A stretch of DNA of 32,013 nt from NCBI GenBank assembly GCA_049965715.1, contig JBMFWA010000017.1, positions 1 to 32,013 of the forward strand. Reading direction: 5' to 3'. Each line of letters starts with the position of its first letter. Positions within the stretch are counted from its first letter, which is position 1. This DNA comes from JAKAFX01 sp049965715 (lineage in GTDB: Archaea; Thermoplasmatota; Thermoplasmata; Thermoplasmatales; Thermoplasmataceae). Positions 15,912-24,060 of the stretch are shown in pieces. The notes beneath the pieces were generated by a model. That model ran no database searches, was not told the DNA's origin, and saw only the letters and a list, made by a program, of their open reading frames with translations. Position numbers and translations under genes: made by a program.

Positions 15912-16511
15912 CTAGGGAACCTTTTCCAGGTCCTCAAGCTTTGAGGATTGCTTGTTCGGGCATGTCCTGACCTCACATGCATTGCACACCACATCCTCTG
16001 ATTCAAGATCAGGGGTGATGATTTTCATCTTGTCTATGAAGGGTATAGAAGAAAGTTGTTCAACGATTGCCTTTGAGACCGGCCTTTGGAAGATCAGCCT
16101 GATACCATATTCCTTCTTGTTGACATTGCAACCCTCCACTTCGACAAGATTGCATGCATGATTTCCCAGTATGTCAAATGTCCTGCTGAGCAGAGAACCG
16201 AAGCAACCTATTCTGGGTGTCATCAGGAATATCTGGTTCCCAAGTTTCTGTGACATGGTCAATCGATCAATTCTGGGCCTGATAGAGGCCATGATTTCCC
16301 TGACCGCACTTGTATCCTCTATTGCTTTTACCGTCTCGTAAACAGTTCTCCTGTTGACGTTGAAAGCCTTGGCAATCTCGCTTACAGGAATCTCAAGATC
16401 TTCAACATAAAACCGGCCGTTTCTAACAGAAATCCCTCTCTTGTATAGACCTTCTATTATCTTCAGCCTTGTCGGATAGTCCTTGAAGTATTCCTCCAGT
16501 ATGAGGATCAT
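15912..16511 (-). CDS. HTH/ACT-domain regulator of amino acid metabolism
   Basis: A 199-residue protein. The N-terminal half has a winged-helix-type HTH (IPVSEIAKAFNVNRRTVYETVKAIE). The centre (about 95-165) has a beta-alpha-beta repeat like an ACT or similar small-ligand domain. The C-terminus has a Cys cluster VVCNACEVRTCPNK that could bind metal. This matches the archaeal group described as predicted regulators of amino acid metabolism. TATATATA on the minus strand at about 16533-16541 is at leaderless distance from ATG 16511. Confidence 0.8.
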   Translation of the reverse strand: MILILEEYFKDYPTRLKIIEGLYKRGISVRNGRFYVEDLEIPVSEIAKAFNVNRRTVYETVKAIEDTSAVREIMASIRPRIDRLTMSQKLGNQIFLMTPRIGCFGSLLSRTFDILGNHACNLVEVEGCNVNKKEYGIRLIFQRPVSKAIVEQLSSIPFIDKMKIITPDLESEDVVCNACEVRTCPNKQSSKLEDLEKVP

Positions 16512-16568
16512 TATGAAACTGTTAATTTGAATCGATATATATAGTGTTTTATTATGCTCATCGCTTTA

Positions 16569-18317
16569 TTAAAAGCCCATTAACTTTGTCCTGAGCTTCT
16601 GGGTCTCAAGATTCTGTTGTTCAGATTCTACAATTCTGCTTCCGGAAAATACGTCTCTGAGACCTTTTATTTCAACGCTTCCCAGCGAACCGTTGCGGAA
16701 ATAATGAAAAGTCGCTGCATCAGTACCGCCATCGTAGATTGAGTCAAGAAATACGTTGTTATTCTCCAGCGGCTTTTCCATAAAACCGTCAACGAATCGC
16801 ATTGAATTCACGGCAATTATCTGATCGCCGGCATTTATTCCGGAATTAAACGCCGGATATCCTTCCAGGACGCCACCAACTGTGAACTTTTCTCCCTCTT
16901 TCCTGATTACTATTCCTGAAGTTTTCCTTTTTGATTTCTTCTCTGCGGGCACTCTGACAAGACCTATCTTCGATAGTTCTGCATCCTCGTTAATTCTCTC
17001 CAACCCTTTAATGTGGCTACGGAAGAAATCGCTGAAGTCAGATCCTGTAATCTCCTTCAGAGCTCCTATGATGTCCTTCTCGGTGAATCCTCTGCCATCT
17101 TTCTTGTATTTTTCAAACATAATGCGAAATAGATCATCCAGTGACTTCATTCCCTTCGTAAGTTCCACCACCTTTATATTGAGAAATAGGCCAATATATT
17201 GGCCCTTCAAATAATATGATGAGTAGCTATTGATGCCGTCAGGGGAAGGCTTGTAATACTTAATCCATGAATCAAATGATGATTCTGTCAGTGTTGTCTT
17301 CCACGTCCCTGGAAGGAGATTAAGAATATTGGAGACCTCCGATAGCATTTCATAATAACGATCCTTTGTTATCAGCCCGGATCTGAGCAGGTTCAATTTT
17401 GCGTAATAGTCCGTGATCCCTTCGCTGAACCATAACCAGTTTGTGTAGTTTTCCTCCTTGTAGTTGAAGGGTCCCAGTTCCAACGGTCTTATTCTCTTTA
17501 CATTCCATAGGTGAAAGAACTCATGGGAGGCGGTTGTAAGGAGACCCACATAACCTTTTTCGTCTGTCAGTGCATTTACAGGCACAACGATTGAGCATGA
17601 ACTCAGATGCTCAAGGGCGCCAGCACTCTCGGGTTCTGCATAAGTATGAATGATAAACTGGTACTTTTTGTACGGGAGGGGCCCCATCATCTTTGCAAAT
17701 CCTTCGACGATTTTTGAGAAGTCCCCTGCCAGTTTGTTCTCGTCTATGAAGCCAGGGCCCTGAATTATTATTTCATGGTCCTTCCCTGCGGCCTTGAACT
17801 CTATAAATCTGCTGTTCCCTATTTCAATTGGTGAATCTGCCAGAAGATCATAATTTATTGCTCTGAACCTGTTTTCTGCGATCTTCTCCAAGGTGGTGTA
17901 AATCCTCCATGTGCCGTAAGGCCTGATGAGGATCTCAAGTGTCTGGTCTTTGTACCCCTCTATGTACATAAAGGCACTGGTTCCGTTAATTGATGCACTT
18001 GATGAGTCCAGGTGGGTAACCCTCGGCGGGTATTCGGGAGCATATATCTCATAGTGTACGCTGATCTTATGCTGGTTTGATGTGTTGACTTTCCACGAAG
18101 ATTTATCCTTTTTGATAAAATCCAGAACAGAATTGTTCTCGCCTGTAACAGAAAAGTGCCTGACATGCCTGGCGAAATCTCTTATGAGATAGGAACCAGG
18201 AGTCCAAGCAGGCATAACAAGCGTAAGGGATTCCTCTGAGAATTCCTCCAGATCGACTGTAATCTGAAATATCTGAGTTGATGGATCTGGCATTTCGATG
18301 GTGTAACTTATTTTCAT
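16569..18317 (-). CDS. M61 family glycyl aminopeptidase-like metallopeptidase with PDZ domain
   Basis: A 582-residue protein without a signal peptide, so probably cytoplasmic. It has an N-terminal beta sandwich (1-180), then a gluzincin core with H265-E266-x-x-H269 in SHEFFHLWN and the third zinc ligand Glu299 in WFSEGITDYY. The substrate-side motif GALEH (233-237) resembles the GxMEN-type motif of aminopeptidases. A PDZ domain lies near 465-540 (GYPAFNSGINAGDQIIAV). M61 enzymes remove N-terminal Gly or Ala from peptides. A peptide-catabolic role fits the secreted sedolisin elsewhere in the window. An AT-rich box at about 18340-18355 would be its own promoter. Confidence 0.92.
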   Translation of the reverse strand: MKISYTIEMPDPSTQIFQITVDLEEFSEESLTLVMPAWTPGSYLIRDFARHVRHFSVTGENNSVLDFIKKDKSSWKVNTSNQHKISVHYEIYAPEYPPRVTHLDSSSASINGTSAFMYIEGYKDQTLEILIRPYGTWRIYTTLEKIAENRFRAINYDLLADSPIEIGNSRFIEFKAAGKDHEIIIQGPGFIDENKLAGDFSKIVEGFAKMMGPLPYKKYQFIIHTYAEPESAGALEHLSSCSIVVPVNALTDEKGYVGLLTTASHEFFHLWNVKRIRPLELGPFNYKEENYTNWLWFSEGITDYYAKLNLLRSGLITKDRYYEMLSEVSNILNLLPGTWKTTLTESSFDSWIKYYKPSPDGINSYSSYYLKGQYIGLFLNIKVVELTKGMKSLDDLFRIMFEKYKKDGRGFTEKDIIGALKEITGSDFSDFFRSHIKGLERINEDAELSKIGLVRVPAEKKSKRKTSGIVIRKEGEKFTVGGVLEGYPAFNSGINAGDQIIAVNSMRFVDGFMEKPLENNNVFLDSIYDGGTDAATFHYFRNGSLGSVEIKGLRDVFSGSRIVESEQQNLETQKLRTKLMGF

Positions 18318-18333
18318 CTTGAACAGGTAACGC

Positions 18334-18585
18334 TCATGCTGATTTATTTTTATTTAGTGTCTTTTCCTCCAAGATAACATTGATCTGTCCAGCCGATTTG
18401 TATTTTTCCTGAATATTCAGTTCTTTGACGGTACTTCCCCTTCTTTCTCTACTTCTTGATCGGTTCCTGATTAAGCTTAAAAAGAGCCCGAGCAAGAATA
18501 CAGCCAGAATCTTGGCGTTGGATCCTGATTTTTTAATCTCTGGTGAAGGAGATAAACCACAATCAATTGACGGCAACGCTTCCAC
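18334..18585 (-). CDS. Possible small membrane protein
   Basis: A GTG-started frame of 83 codons lies between the radical SAM gene, which it overlaps by 23 bases, and the M61 gene. It has one hydrophobic stretch (KILAVFLLGLFLSLI) flanked by a basic patch (RNRSRSRERR) and a charged tail. The start context is weak and the promoter of M61 lies within its 3' end, so this could be chance. Listed because otherwise 225 bases here would be empty. Confidence 0.3.
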   Translation of the reverse strand: MEALPSIDCGLSPSPEIKKSGSNAKILAVFLLGLFLSLIRNRSRSRERRGSTVKELNIQEKYKSAGQINVILEEKTLNKNKSA

Positions 18586-19714
18586 CTTTTATTTCAGTTA
18601 TCTGGCTGGGGACATAGATACACGCAGGATCTGATCCGAAGGGATTGCCCGTCTTAGTAAATGCCCTTGCTCTTGAACCCCCACATACATTGTTATATTC
18701 GCATATTCCACATTTTCCATCATAGCTTGATGGATCTCTTATCCTCTTGAGTGTCTCATTTCCTGCGTAAATTTCCTTAAGACTCCTCTCCCTGACATTT
18801 CCGAGTGGCATCTGCAGGAAACCACTGGGATAGACATCCCCGTTGTGCGCAACAAATATTGTTCCCTTTCCGTCAGAAGTGTTTGCTATAGGCGATGATG
18901 GGATTCCCTTGGGCTGACCAAGTAGATCAACAGTTCTGTCAGCCAGAAACTGATATAAATCTCCGCCTTCTAATTTTCCACTGGAATTGTACTCGGATAC
19001 TATCCTGCGGTACATTGGAGATTCAACCGTTCTCACGTGCATACCGTAGGATGTGGAAAATAACAGCCATTTATTGACCTCTTCATATTCCTCTGGTGTT
19101 AGATCAAGAAGTTCCGATCCCCTTCCTGTTGTTATAAGAAAGAAGACTTCCCAGACGCCGATCCCTTTTTCAATAAGGGTTTTCAAAATCGCTGGCAGAT
19201 CCCTGAGGTTCTCTCTCATCACGGTGGTGTTGATCTGGAGTGGAATTGATGCAACCTTAAGATCGGATATGAGTTTCATCGTTCTTTCAAAGACACCCTC
19301 CACACCCCGTATATGATCATGAATTTCCCGGTTTGATCCGTCGAGACTGAGTGACATGGATGCCACTCTGTTTTCCTTCATGAAGTGTATCATTTCATAA
19401 TTCAGCCTTTCTGTTGCGGACGGGCTAAGAGAAAACCTCAAATGCAACCGGCTAAATTCTCCTATTATTTCTTTCAGTCCACGTTTCTTCAGGACGTCTC
19501 CGCCGCTCAGTACTGTTATGGGTTTCATTCCGTCAAATGCGGATATCGATCTCACAAATCTGATTGATTCCTCAATGTTCATTTCGTCAGGTAAAGGTTC
19601 CATTATTGCGGATGCTCTGCAATGCCTGCATGCCAGATCACACGATTTAGTTGTCTCCCAGAAGATAAGGAGCGGCGTTTTATTGTAATCGACTTTGCCA
19701 GTACTGGAGATCAC
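18563..19714 (-). CDS. Radical SAM/SPASM domain enzyme (AhbD/TIGR04053-like)
   Basis: A 383-residue enzyme. The radical SAM 4Fe-4S motif is C25-x3-C29-x2-C32 (SCDLACRHCRA). A TIM-barrel core follows (TVLSGGDVLKK, SLSLDGSNREIHDHIRG). The C-terminal Cys cluster CGICEYNNVCGGSRARA, plus a later Cys, binds auxiliary Fe-S clusters as in SPASM proteins. The N-terminal pattern PLLIFWETTKSCDLAC is that of the TIGR04053 group and of the heme-pathway enzymes AhbC/AhbD. The exact substrate cannot be read from sequence. Start GTG 19714, with TTATTATAT at about 19733-19745 at leaderless distance. Confidence 0.85.
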   Translation of the reverse strand: MISSTGKVDYNKTPLLIFWETTKSCDLACRHCRASAIMEPLPDEMNIEESIRFVRSISAFDGMKPITVLSGGDVLKKRGLKEIIGEFSRLHLRFSLSPSATERLNYEMIHFMKENRVASMSLSLDGSNREIHDHIRGVEGVFERTMKLISDLKVASIPLQINTTVMRENLRDLPAILKTLIEKGIGVWEVFFLITTGRGSELLDLTPEEYEEVNKWLLFSTSYGMHVRTVESPMYRRIVSEYNSSGKLEGGDLYQFLADRTVDLLGQPKGIPSSPIANTSDGKGTIFVAHNGDVYPSGFLQMPLGNVRERSLKEIYAGNETLKRIRDPSSYDGKCGICEYNNVCGGSRARAFTKTGNPFGSDPACIYVPSQITEIKGGSVAVN

Positions 19715-19749
19715 TTTTTTTCAATTCCATCTCATATAATAACGAGTAT

Positions 19750-19774
19750 CCTAACATGTTAGGCTTAGTCTAAT
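19750..19774. promoter_or_regulatory. Palindromic operator candidate between radical SAM and ATPase genes
   Basis: CCTAACATGTTAGG (19750-19763) is a perfect 14-base palindrome. It overlaps a second imperfect inverted repeat, TTAGGCTTAGTCTAA (19759-19773). Together they give four CTAA/TTAG half-sites in the order CTAA, TTAG, TTAG, CTAA. The site lies just upstream of the TATA-like box of the radical SAM gene. The half-sites resemble DtxR/IdeR metal-dependent repressor boxes. Confidence 0.45.
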
Positions 19775-19819
19775 TGTTTTACCATTCATTTTGAAAGAAT
19801 AAGCATTTTCACTCATTTC

Positions 19820-19868
19820 ATGCCTAGGGACTTTATGAGACAGCAGAATATGGAAAAGAGGATTTTAA
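19820..19868 (+). pseudogene. Severed 5' codons of the P-type ATPase gene
   Basis: From ATG 19820 the frame reads MPRDFMRQQNMEKRIL for 16 codons and then enters the insertion element. Joining A19868 to base 21635, past the element's right end, restores an unbroken frame ...EKRIL-T-KSEFEDLTVSQALDRL into the ATPase. ATGs at 19835 and 19850 are in the same frame, so the original start could be any of the three. The match is by reading frame and junction only; the N-termini of these ATPases are not conserved. Confidence 0.5.
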
Positions 19869-19883
19869 CATATGCGAGCGGGA

Positions 19884-19908
19884 ATTCCCATTTTGCAAGA
19901 TGGGGAAT
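19884..19908 (+). repeat. Left-end hairpin of the IS element
   Basis: ATTCCCAT (19884-19891) pairs with ATGGGGAAT (19900-19908) with one bulged G and an eight-base loop. Subterminal hairpins of this kind are the structures that Y1 transposases bind in single-stranded DNA. GAGCGAGC-type repeats follow up to the tnpA promoter. Confidence 0.6.
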
Positions 19909-19962
19909 GAGAGCGAGCAGAGCGAGCGAAATGCTTATAGTATATTATATAGTACGGTACCT

Positions 19963-20376
19963 ATGCCATACGAACTGGATAAAGGAGCACATTCTGTATA
20001 TTCACTATCCTATCATTTCATCCAGGTCGTAAAGTACAGGAAGAAGGTGTTTGTCAATGATGCTATTGTGGATCTTCTCAAAACCAAGATAAGGGAAATA
20101 GCTGAAACATTCAATGTTGACATTCTTGAGATAGAATGCGACAAGGATCACTTTCACATGCTTTTCAAGTCAACACCATTGCTCAATATTCCACAGTTCA
20201 TCAATGCTGTAAAGACAATAACATCAAGGGAGATACAGCGCAGATTCCCTGAAGTAAAGAAAGATTTGTGGAAGGGAAAGTTCTGGTCGCCCTCATACTT
20301 CCTGGCAACATCAGGACAGGTTACTCTTGACGTTCTGAAGGGATACGTGGATTCACAGGAGGTTAAGTGTTCATGA
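19963..20376 (+). CDS. tnpA: IS200/IS605 transposase TnpA (Y1 HUH)
   Basis: A 137-residue HUH endonuclease. The metal-binding HUH motif is H63-F-H65 in KDHFHMLFK. The nucleophilic tyrosine is Tyr128 in LKGYVDSQ. It cuts and rejoins single-stranded DNA at the element's ends. The length and both motifs are intact, so it may be active. ATG 19963 (MPYELDKGAHSVYS) is the family-typical start; the AT run TAGTATATTATATAG at about 19938-19952 is just upstream and looks like its promoter. Its stop overlaps the tnpB start. Confidence 0.95.
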   Translation: MPYELDKGAHSVYSLSYHFIQVVKYRKKVFVNDAIVDLLKTKIREIAETFNVDILEIECDKDHFHMLFKSTPLLNIPQFINAVKTITSREIQRRFPEVKKDLWKGKFWSPSYFLATSGQVTLDVLKGYVDSQEVKCS

Positions 20377-21617
20377 GAACGTATAAATTCAGAATATATC
20401 CGTCTGATGCACAGATCACTGCACTGAACAGTACACTTGAACAGTGCCGTGAACTGTACAATGCAATGCTGCAGCAGAGGATATATGCATACAGATCTGG
20501 AAAGAAGGTCAATTACAATTCACAGCAGGATGAACTTCCAGAGTTAAAGAAAGCATTTCCTGAATACCGCAACATCCATTCACTTGTCATACAGGATGTT
20601 GCCAGAAGACTCAATAAGGCATTTGATGGTTTTTACAGAAGAATAAATGAGAAGAGGAAAGGCAAGAACATAAGATCAGGATTTCCAAGATTCAAATCCT
20701 CAGACAGATACAGTTCCATCACATACACACAATCCGGATTCAGAATAATGGATAACGGCCATGTATGGCTTTCAAAGCTTGGAATAATAAGAACGTTCAT
20801 GCACAGATCCATCATGGGGGATATCAAAACAGTATCTGTCAAGCATGATTCTGTTGGAGACTGGTTCATCACACTGACTGTTGAGACCGGCAGTAATCCG
20901 GATAGATCAGAAGAACAAACCATGCAGTATCCACATTCTCAACCCGTCAGACCTGCTGGTATAGATATGGGATTGAAGTCCATCATAACCGCCAGTGACG
21001 GATCACATATAGAACCACCACAGTTTTTGAGAAAATCGGAAAGGAAACTCTCAAGGGCACAGAGATTACTCTCCAGGAAGAGGAACGGATCCGGAAAGAG
21101 AACAAAAGCTAAAACAAGAGTGGCAAAGGTTCACAGGAAGATACAGAGACAGAGAGATGATTTCGCACACAAGATTTCAAGACAGCTTGCAGATGAACAC
21201 GATCTGATTGCATTCGAGGATCTGAACATAAACGGTATGGTGAAGAATCACCGCATGGCAAAGAGCATAATAGATGCGGGATGGAATCAGATCATCCAGT
21301 ACACAACATACAAGGCTGAAAGTGCCGGTAATGTTGTGATACTGGTCAATCCCATGCACACATCACAGGAGTGTTCAAAGTGCGGCAACATTAAACACGA
21401 TCTGAAACTGTCAGATAGGATATACCACTGCAATTCATGCAGTCTCACCATTGACAGGGATGTCAATGCTGCAATAAACATAGAGAGAAAAGGAATGGAT
21501 AAAATAAAGGAACTCACAGATGTAGGGAGGGGCACTCCCGAATTCACGCCCGTGGAGATTGGAGCTCTGCCAGCAATGGCAACTCCGGTCGTTGAAACGG
21601 GAAGCCCCCTGAGTTAG
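20373..21617 (+). CDS. tnpB: RNA-guided nuclease TnpB
   Basis: A 414-residue TnpB starting MRTYKFRIYP. The RuvC active site is complete: Asp198 in AGIDMGL, Glu282 in AFEDLNI and the Asp pair 361/363 in DRDVNAAINI. The zinc ribbon CSKCGNIKHD...YHCNSC is intact. TnpB is the ancestor of Cas12. It uses an RNA made from the 3' end of its own gene plus the flanking sequence to cut DNA and help the element persist. A strong Shine-Dalgarno AGGAGGT lies at 20358-20364, eight bases upstream of ATG 20373. The stop codon TAG falls in the loop of the right-end hairpin. Confidence 0.95.
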   Translation: MRTYKFRIYPSDAQITALNSTLEQCRELYNAMLQQRIYAYRSGKKVNYNSQQDELPELKKAFPEYRNIHSLVIQDVARRLNKAFDGFYRRINEKRKGKNIRSGFPRFKSSDRYSSITYTQSGFRIMDNGHVWLSKLGIIRTFMHRSIMGDIKTVSVKHDSVGDWFITLTVETGSNPDRSEEQTMQYPHSQPVRPAGIDMGLKSIITASDGSHIEPPQFLRKSERKLSRAQRLLSRKRNGSGKRTKAKTRVAKVHRKIQRQRDDFAHKISRQLADEHDLIAFEDLNINGMVKNHRMAKSIIDAGWNQIIQYTTYKAESAGNVVILVNPMHTSQECSKCGNIKHDLKLSDRIYHCNSCSLTIDRDVNAAINIERKGMDKIKELTDVGRGTPEFTPVEIGALPAMATPVVETGSPLS

Positions 21618-21654
21618 CCGGGGGAGGATGTCACCGAAATCTGAATTTGAGGAT
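21480..21654 (+). ncRNA. Probable omega RNA (reRNA) of TnpB with ATPase-derived guide
   Basis: By analogy with studied TnpB systems, the guide RNA scaffold comes from the 3' end of tnpB and the right end, and the guide is the roughly 16-20 bases just outside the element. Here the guide would start at 21635 (CGAAATCTGAATTTGAGG) within the ATPase codons. The 5' limit is a guess. No direct sequence signal beyond the hairpin and context proves transcription. Confidence 0.45.
21605..21624 (+). repeat. Right-end hairpin of the IS element
   Basis: CCCCC (21605-21609) pairs with GGGGG (21620-21624) around a ten-base loop that contains the tnpB stop codon. This is typical of IS605-family right ends. 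It is followed by AGGATGTCAC, which includes the ATPase start codon. Confidence 0.7.
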
Positions 21655-23988
21655 CTGACTGTTAGCCAAGCTCTTGACAGGCTTGGTTGCAATTCTGATG
21701 GGCTCAGTAGTGCCGAGGCCAGTGCCAGAATTCAGAAGTACGGATATAACGAGGTCAATCCCAAGAAAGAGTCTTTCCTTAAGAAGCTGGGACTGAAGTT
21801 CTGGGGGCCAATCCCCTGGATGCTGGAACTGGCTGCTGTTGCCACATATTATTTTGGCGATTACCGCGACATGTATATCATTCTCTTCCTTCTGGTGTTC
21901 AATTCCATAATCAGTCTTGCACAGGAGTCAAGGGCACAGAACGCGGTTTCGCTGCTGAAAAGCAGGCTTAGCGTGCAGGCCAGGGTTCTGAGAGACGGAA
22001 AGTGGCAGATCGTTAAGGCCTCATTACTGGTCCCGGGTGACATAATACATTTAAGATCTGGGGACATCGTGCCCGCCGATCTTAAACAGCTGAATGGTGA
22101 GATAGATGTTGATCAGTCTTCCCTTACCGGAGAATCACTTCCCGTAACCAAAACAAACGGTCAGATCGTATACTCTGGAACCACCGTGAAAAGAGGAGAG
22201 TCCACATGTCTTGTAGTTTCAACGGGAACTGCAACTCTATTTGGCAAGACAACCGAACTGGTGGCAACCGCAAAATCAGAGTCGCATATTGAAAAGCTTA
22301 TTCTTGGAATTGTCAGGTATCTGATTGCAATTGATGGCGGACTTGTGGCGGTACTGTTCATCTATTCTATCTATACAGGATATCCACTTTCGCAGGTTAT
22401 TCCATTTTCCCTGGTTGTACTGATAACCTCAATACCCGTTGCTCTTCCTGCAACATTCACTATTGCCATGGCAATAGGCGCCGAGGAGATGTCCCGAAAA
22501 GGCGCACTGGTAACCAGGCTTACTGCAATTGAAGATGCATCATCCCTTGACATCCTTTGCCTGGATAAGACGGGAACCATAACAGAAAACAGGATTTCGG
22601 CGGAGGCTCCAATCGTCTATAACCACGACGCCAGTACAGTTGTTGAATATGCTTTATTTGCCTCTGACGAGTCCAGCCAGGATCCGATAGACAATGCTGT
22701 AATAGAATATGCCCGGAAAACAGGTGTTACGATTAACAAGGATCAGAGGGTGAAATTTGTGCCTTTTGATTCGCATACCAAGATGACTGAAGCCACGATC
22801 TCAGACGGCACGAAGAAGATCAAGGTTTCTAAGGGATCGCCCCCGGTGATGATGCTCTCTTATGAGTATCCGGATAAAATAAAGACCGATATAGAAAAAT
22901 TTTCAAAAAGCGGTTACAGGATTATTGCTGTTGGAGTGGAGCAACAGAAAAAAGAGATTATTGGCATAATCCCGTTGCACGATCCTCCCAGACCCGATTC
23001 AAAGCTTCTGATGAAAGAACTTAATGAACTGTCCGTGATGACAAAGATGATCACCGGAGATAGCAGTGAAATTGCATCAGAGGTTGCTTCCGAGGTCGGT
23101 ATCGGTTCAGTAGCCTGCGTTTTCAGCGATGTGAAAGATTCTGGAGGATCGCTTGAGAAGTGCGATATTTTTTCACAGGTTTATCCGGAAGACAAGTACT
23201 ACATTGTAAAGGACCTTCAGAAATCTGGTCATATAATAGGGATGACGGGTGACGGTGTGAATGATGCTGCCGCTCTGAAACAGGCCGAGGTGGGTATAGC
23301 GGTGAGCAATGCGACGGATATTGCTAAAGCTTCCGCGAGCATTGTCCTCACCCATGAAGGTCTTGCTGACATAGTGGAATCGGTAAAAACTGGACGCAGA
23401 ATATACCAGAGAATGCTTACTTACATACTGAACAAGATCATCAAGACTATTCAGGTTGTATTTTTTCTTACGTTTGCGTTCTTCATCTTCGGTTTTTTTG
23501 CGACCACTCCGTTTGACATCATTCTCCTTATTTTTGCCAATGATTTCGTCACGATGTCCATAGCCACTGATAATGCCAGATTCTCCTCAAAACCAGAAAA
23601 ATGGCGAACCAGACCTATTGTTATTACCTCTGCGATCATTGGTGCTGCACTTGTGGTGGAAGGGCTGGTTGCCCTGTATATTGCATTGTATTACGGCCTT
23701 GACAGACTGGCAATATACACTTTCGTATTTGACATCCTTGTTTTCTCCGGCCAGTTCACAGTATATATGGTGAGAGAAAGGGATCATTTCTGGACCTCAA
23801 GACCAGGAAAATGGCTACTCACGTCATCCTTCTTCGATATCCTGATCATCTCCCTGATTTCCTGGAGAGGTATACTTGTCTCGCCGATCCCTGCCTCATT
23901 TGTAGCGCTTGCCCTTGTCCTCACCTTCGCCTGGATGGCCGGGCTTGATCAGATCAAGAATCTGGTGTTCAGAAAATACAAAGTTTGA
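21628..23988 (+). CDS. P-type (P3A) plasma-membrane H+-ATPase; start codon supplied by the IS end
   Basis: A 786-residue P-type ATPase. The actuator motif is TGES (167-170), the phosphorylated residue is Asp313 in CLDKTGTI, and the hinge is T540-G-D-G-V-N-D. The membrane segment containing ANDFVTMSIATDNAR corresponds to the NDGTIMTI signature of fungal and plant proton pumps, so proton export is the best call. This would help hold cytoplasmic pH in an acidic habitat. About ten membrane helices are visible. ATG 21628 is the only canonical in-frame start before Met59. It sits in the right end of the insertion element, immediately after GGGGAGG with no spacer and 11 bases after the tnpB stop. 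Expression may depend on coupling to tnpB. Confidence 0.93.
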   Translation: MSPKSEFEDLTVSQALDRLGCNSDGLSSAEASARIQKYGYNEVNPKKESFLKKLGLKFWGPIPWMLELAAVATYYFGDYRDMYIILFLLVFNSIISLAQESRAQNAVSLLKSRLSVQARVLRDGKWQIVKASLLVPGDIIHLRSGDIVPADLKQLNGEIDVDQSSLTGESLPVTKTNGQIVYSGTTVKRGESTCLVVSTGTATLFGKTTELVATAKSESHIEKLILGIVRYLIAIDGGLVAVLFIYSIYTGYPLSQVIPFSLVVLITSIPVALPATFTIAMAIGAEEMSRKGALVTRLTAIEDASSLDILCLDKTGTITENRISAEAPIVYNHDASTVVEYALFASDESSQDPIDNAVIEYARKTGVTINKDQRVKFVPFDSHTKMTEATISDGTKKIKVSKGSPPVMMLSYEYPDKIKTDIEKFSKSGYRIIAVGVEQQKKEIIGIIPLHDPPRPDSKLLMKELNELSVMTKMITGDSSEIASEVASEVGIGSVACVFSDVKDSGGSLEKCDIFSQVYPEDKYYIVKDLQKSGHIIGMTGDGVNDAAALKQAEVGIAVSNATDIAKASASIVLTHEGLADIVESVKTGRRIYQRMLTYILNKIIKTIQVVFFLTFAFFIFGFFATTPFDIILLIFANDFVTMSIATDNARFSSKPEKWRTRPIVITSAIIGAALVVEGLVALYIALYYGLDRLAIYTFVFDILVFSGQFTVYMVRERDHFWTSRPGKWLLTSSFFDILIISLISWRGILVSPIPASFVALALVLTFAWMAGLDQIKNLVFRKYKV

Positions 23989-24060
23989 TAGGTCAGGTTC
24001 TGGTAGTTAGAAAATTAGTGGAATATTTTTTATCTCTGGCAGGCATCATTTATTGATAAT

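Larger units (their letters stand above)
19869..21634 (+). mobile_element. Complete IS200/IS605 family element (tnpA + tnpB)
   Basis: A Y1 transposase gene and a TnpB gene overlap by four bases (ATGA), both intact. The left end holds an imperfect hairpin at 19884-19908. The right end holds the hairpin at 21605-21624 and ends ...GATGTCAC. No terminal inverted repeats or target duplication are expected in this family. I infer the left boundary after TTTTAA at 19868 from the restored ATPase frame. A register of 19870-21635 gives the same joined sequence, so the ends are uncertain by one base, and the right end needs comparison with relatives. Confidence 0.8.

Noticed and set aside
21435..21692. 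Minus-strand frame across the IS right end
   Set aside because: It is antisense to tnpB and the ATPase start with no domain signal.
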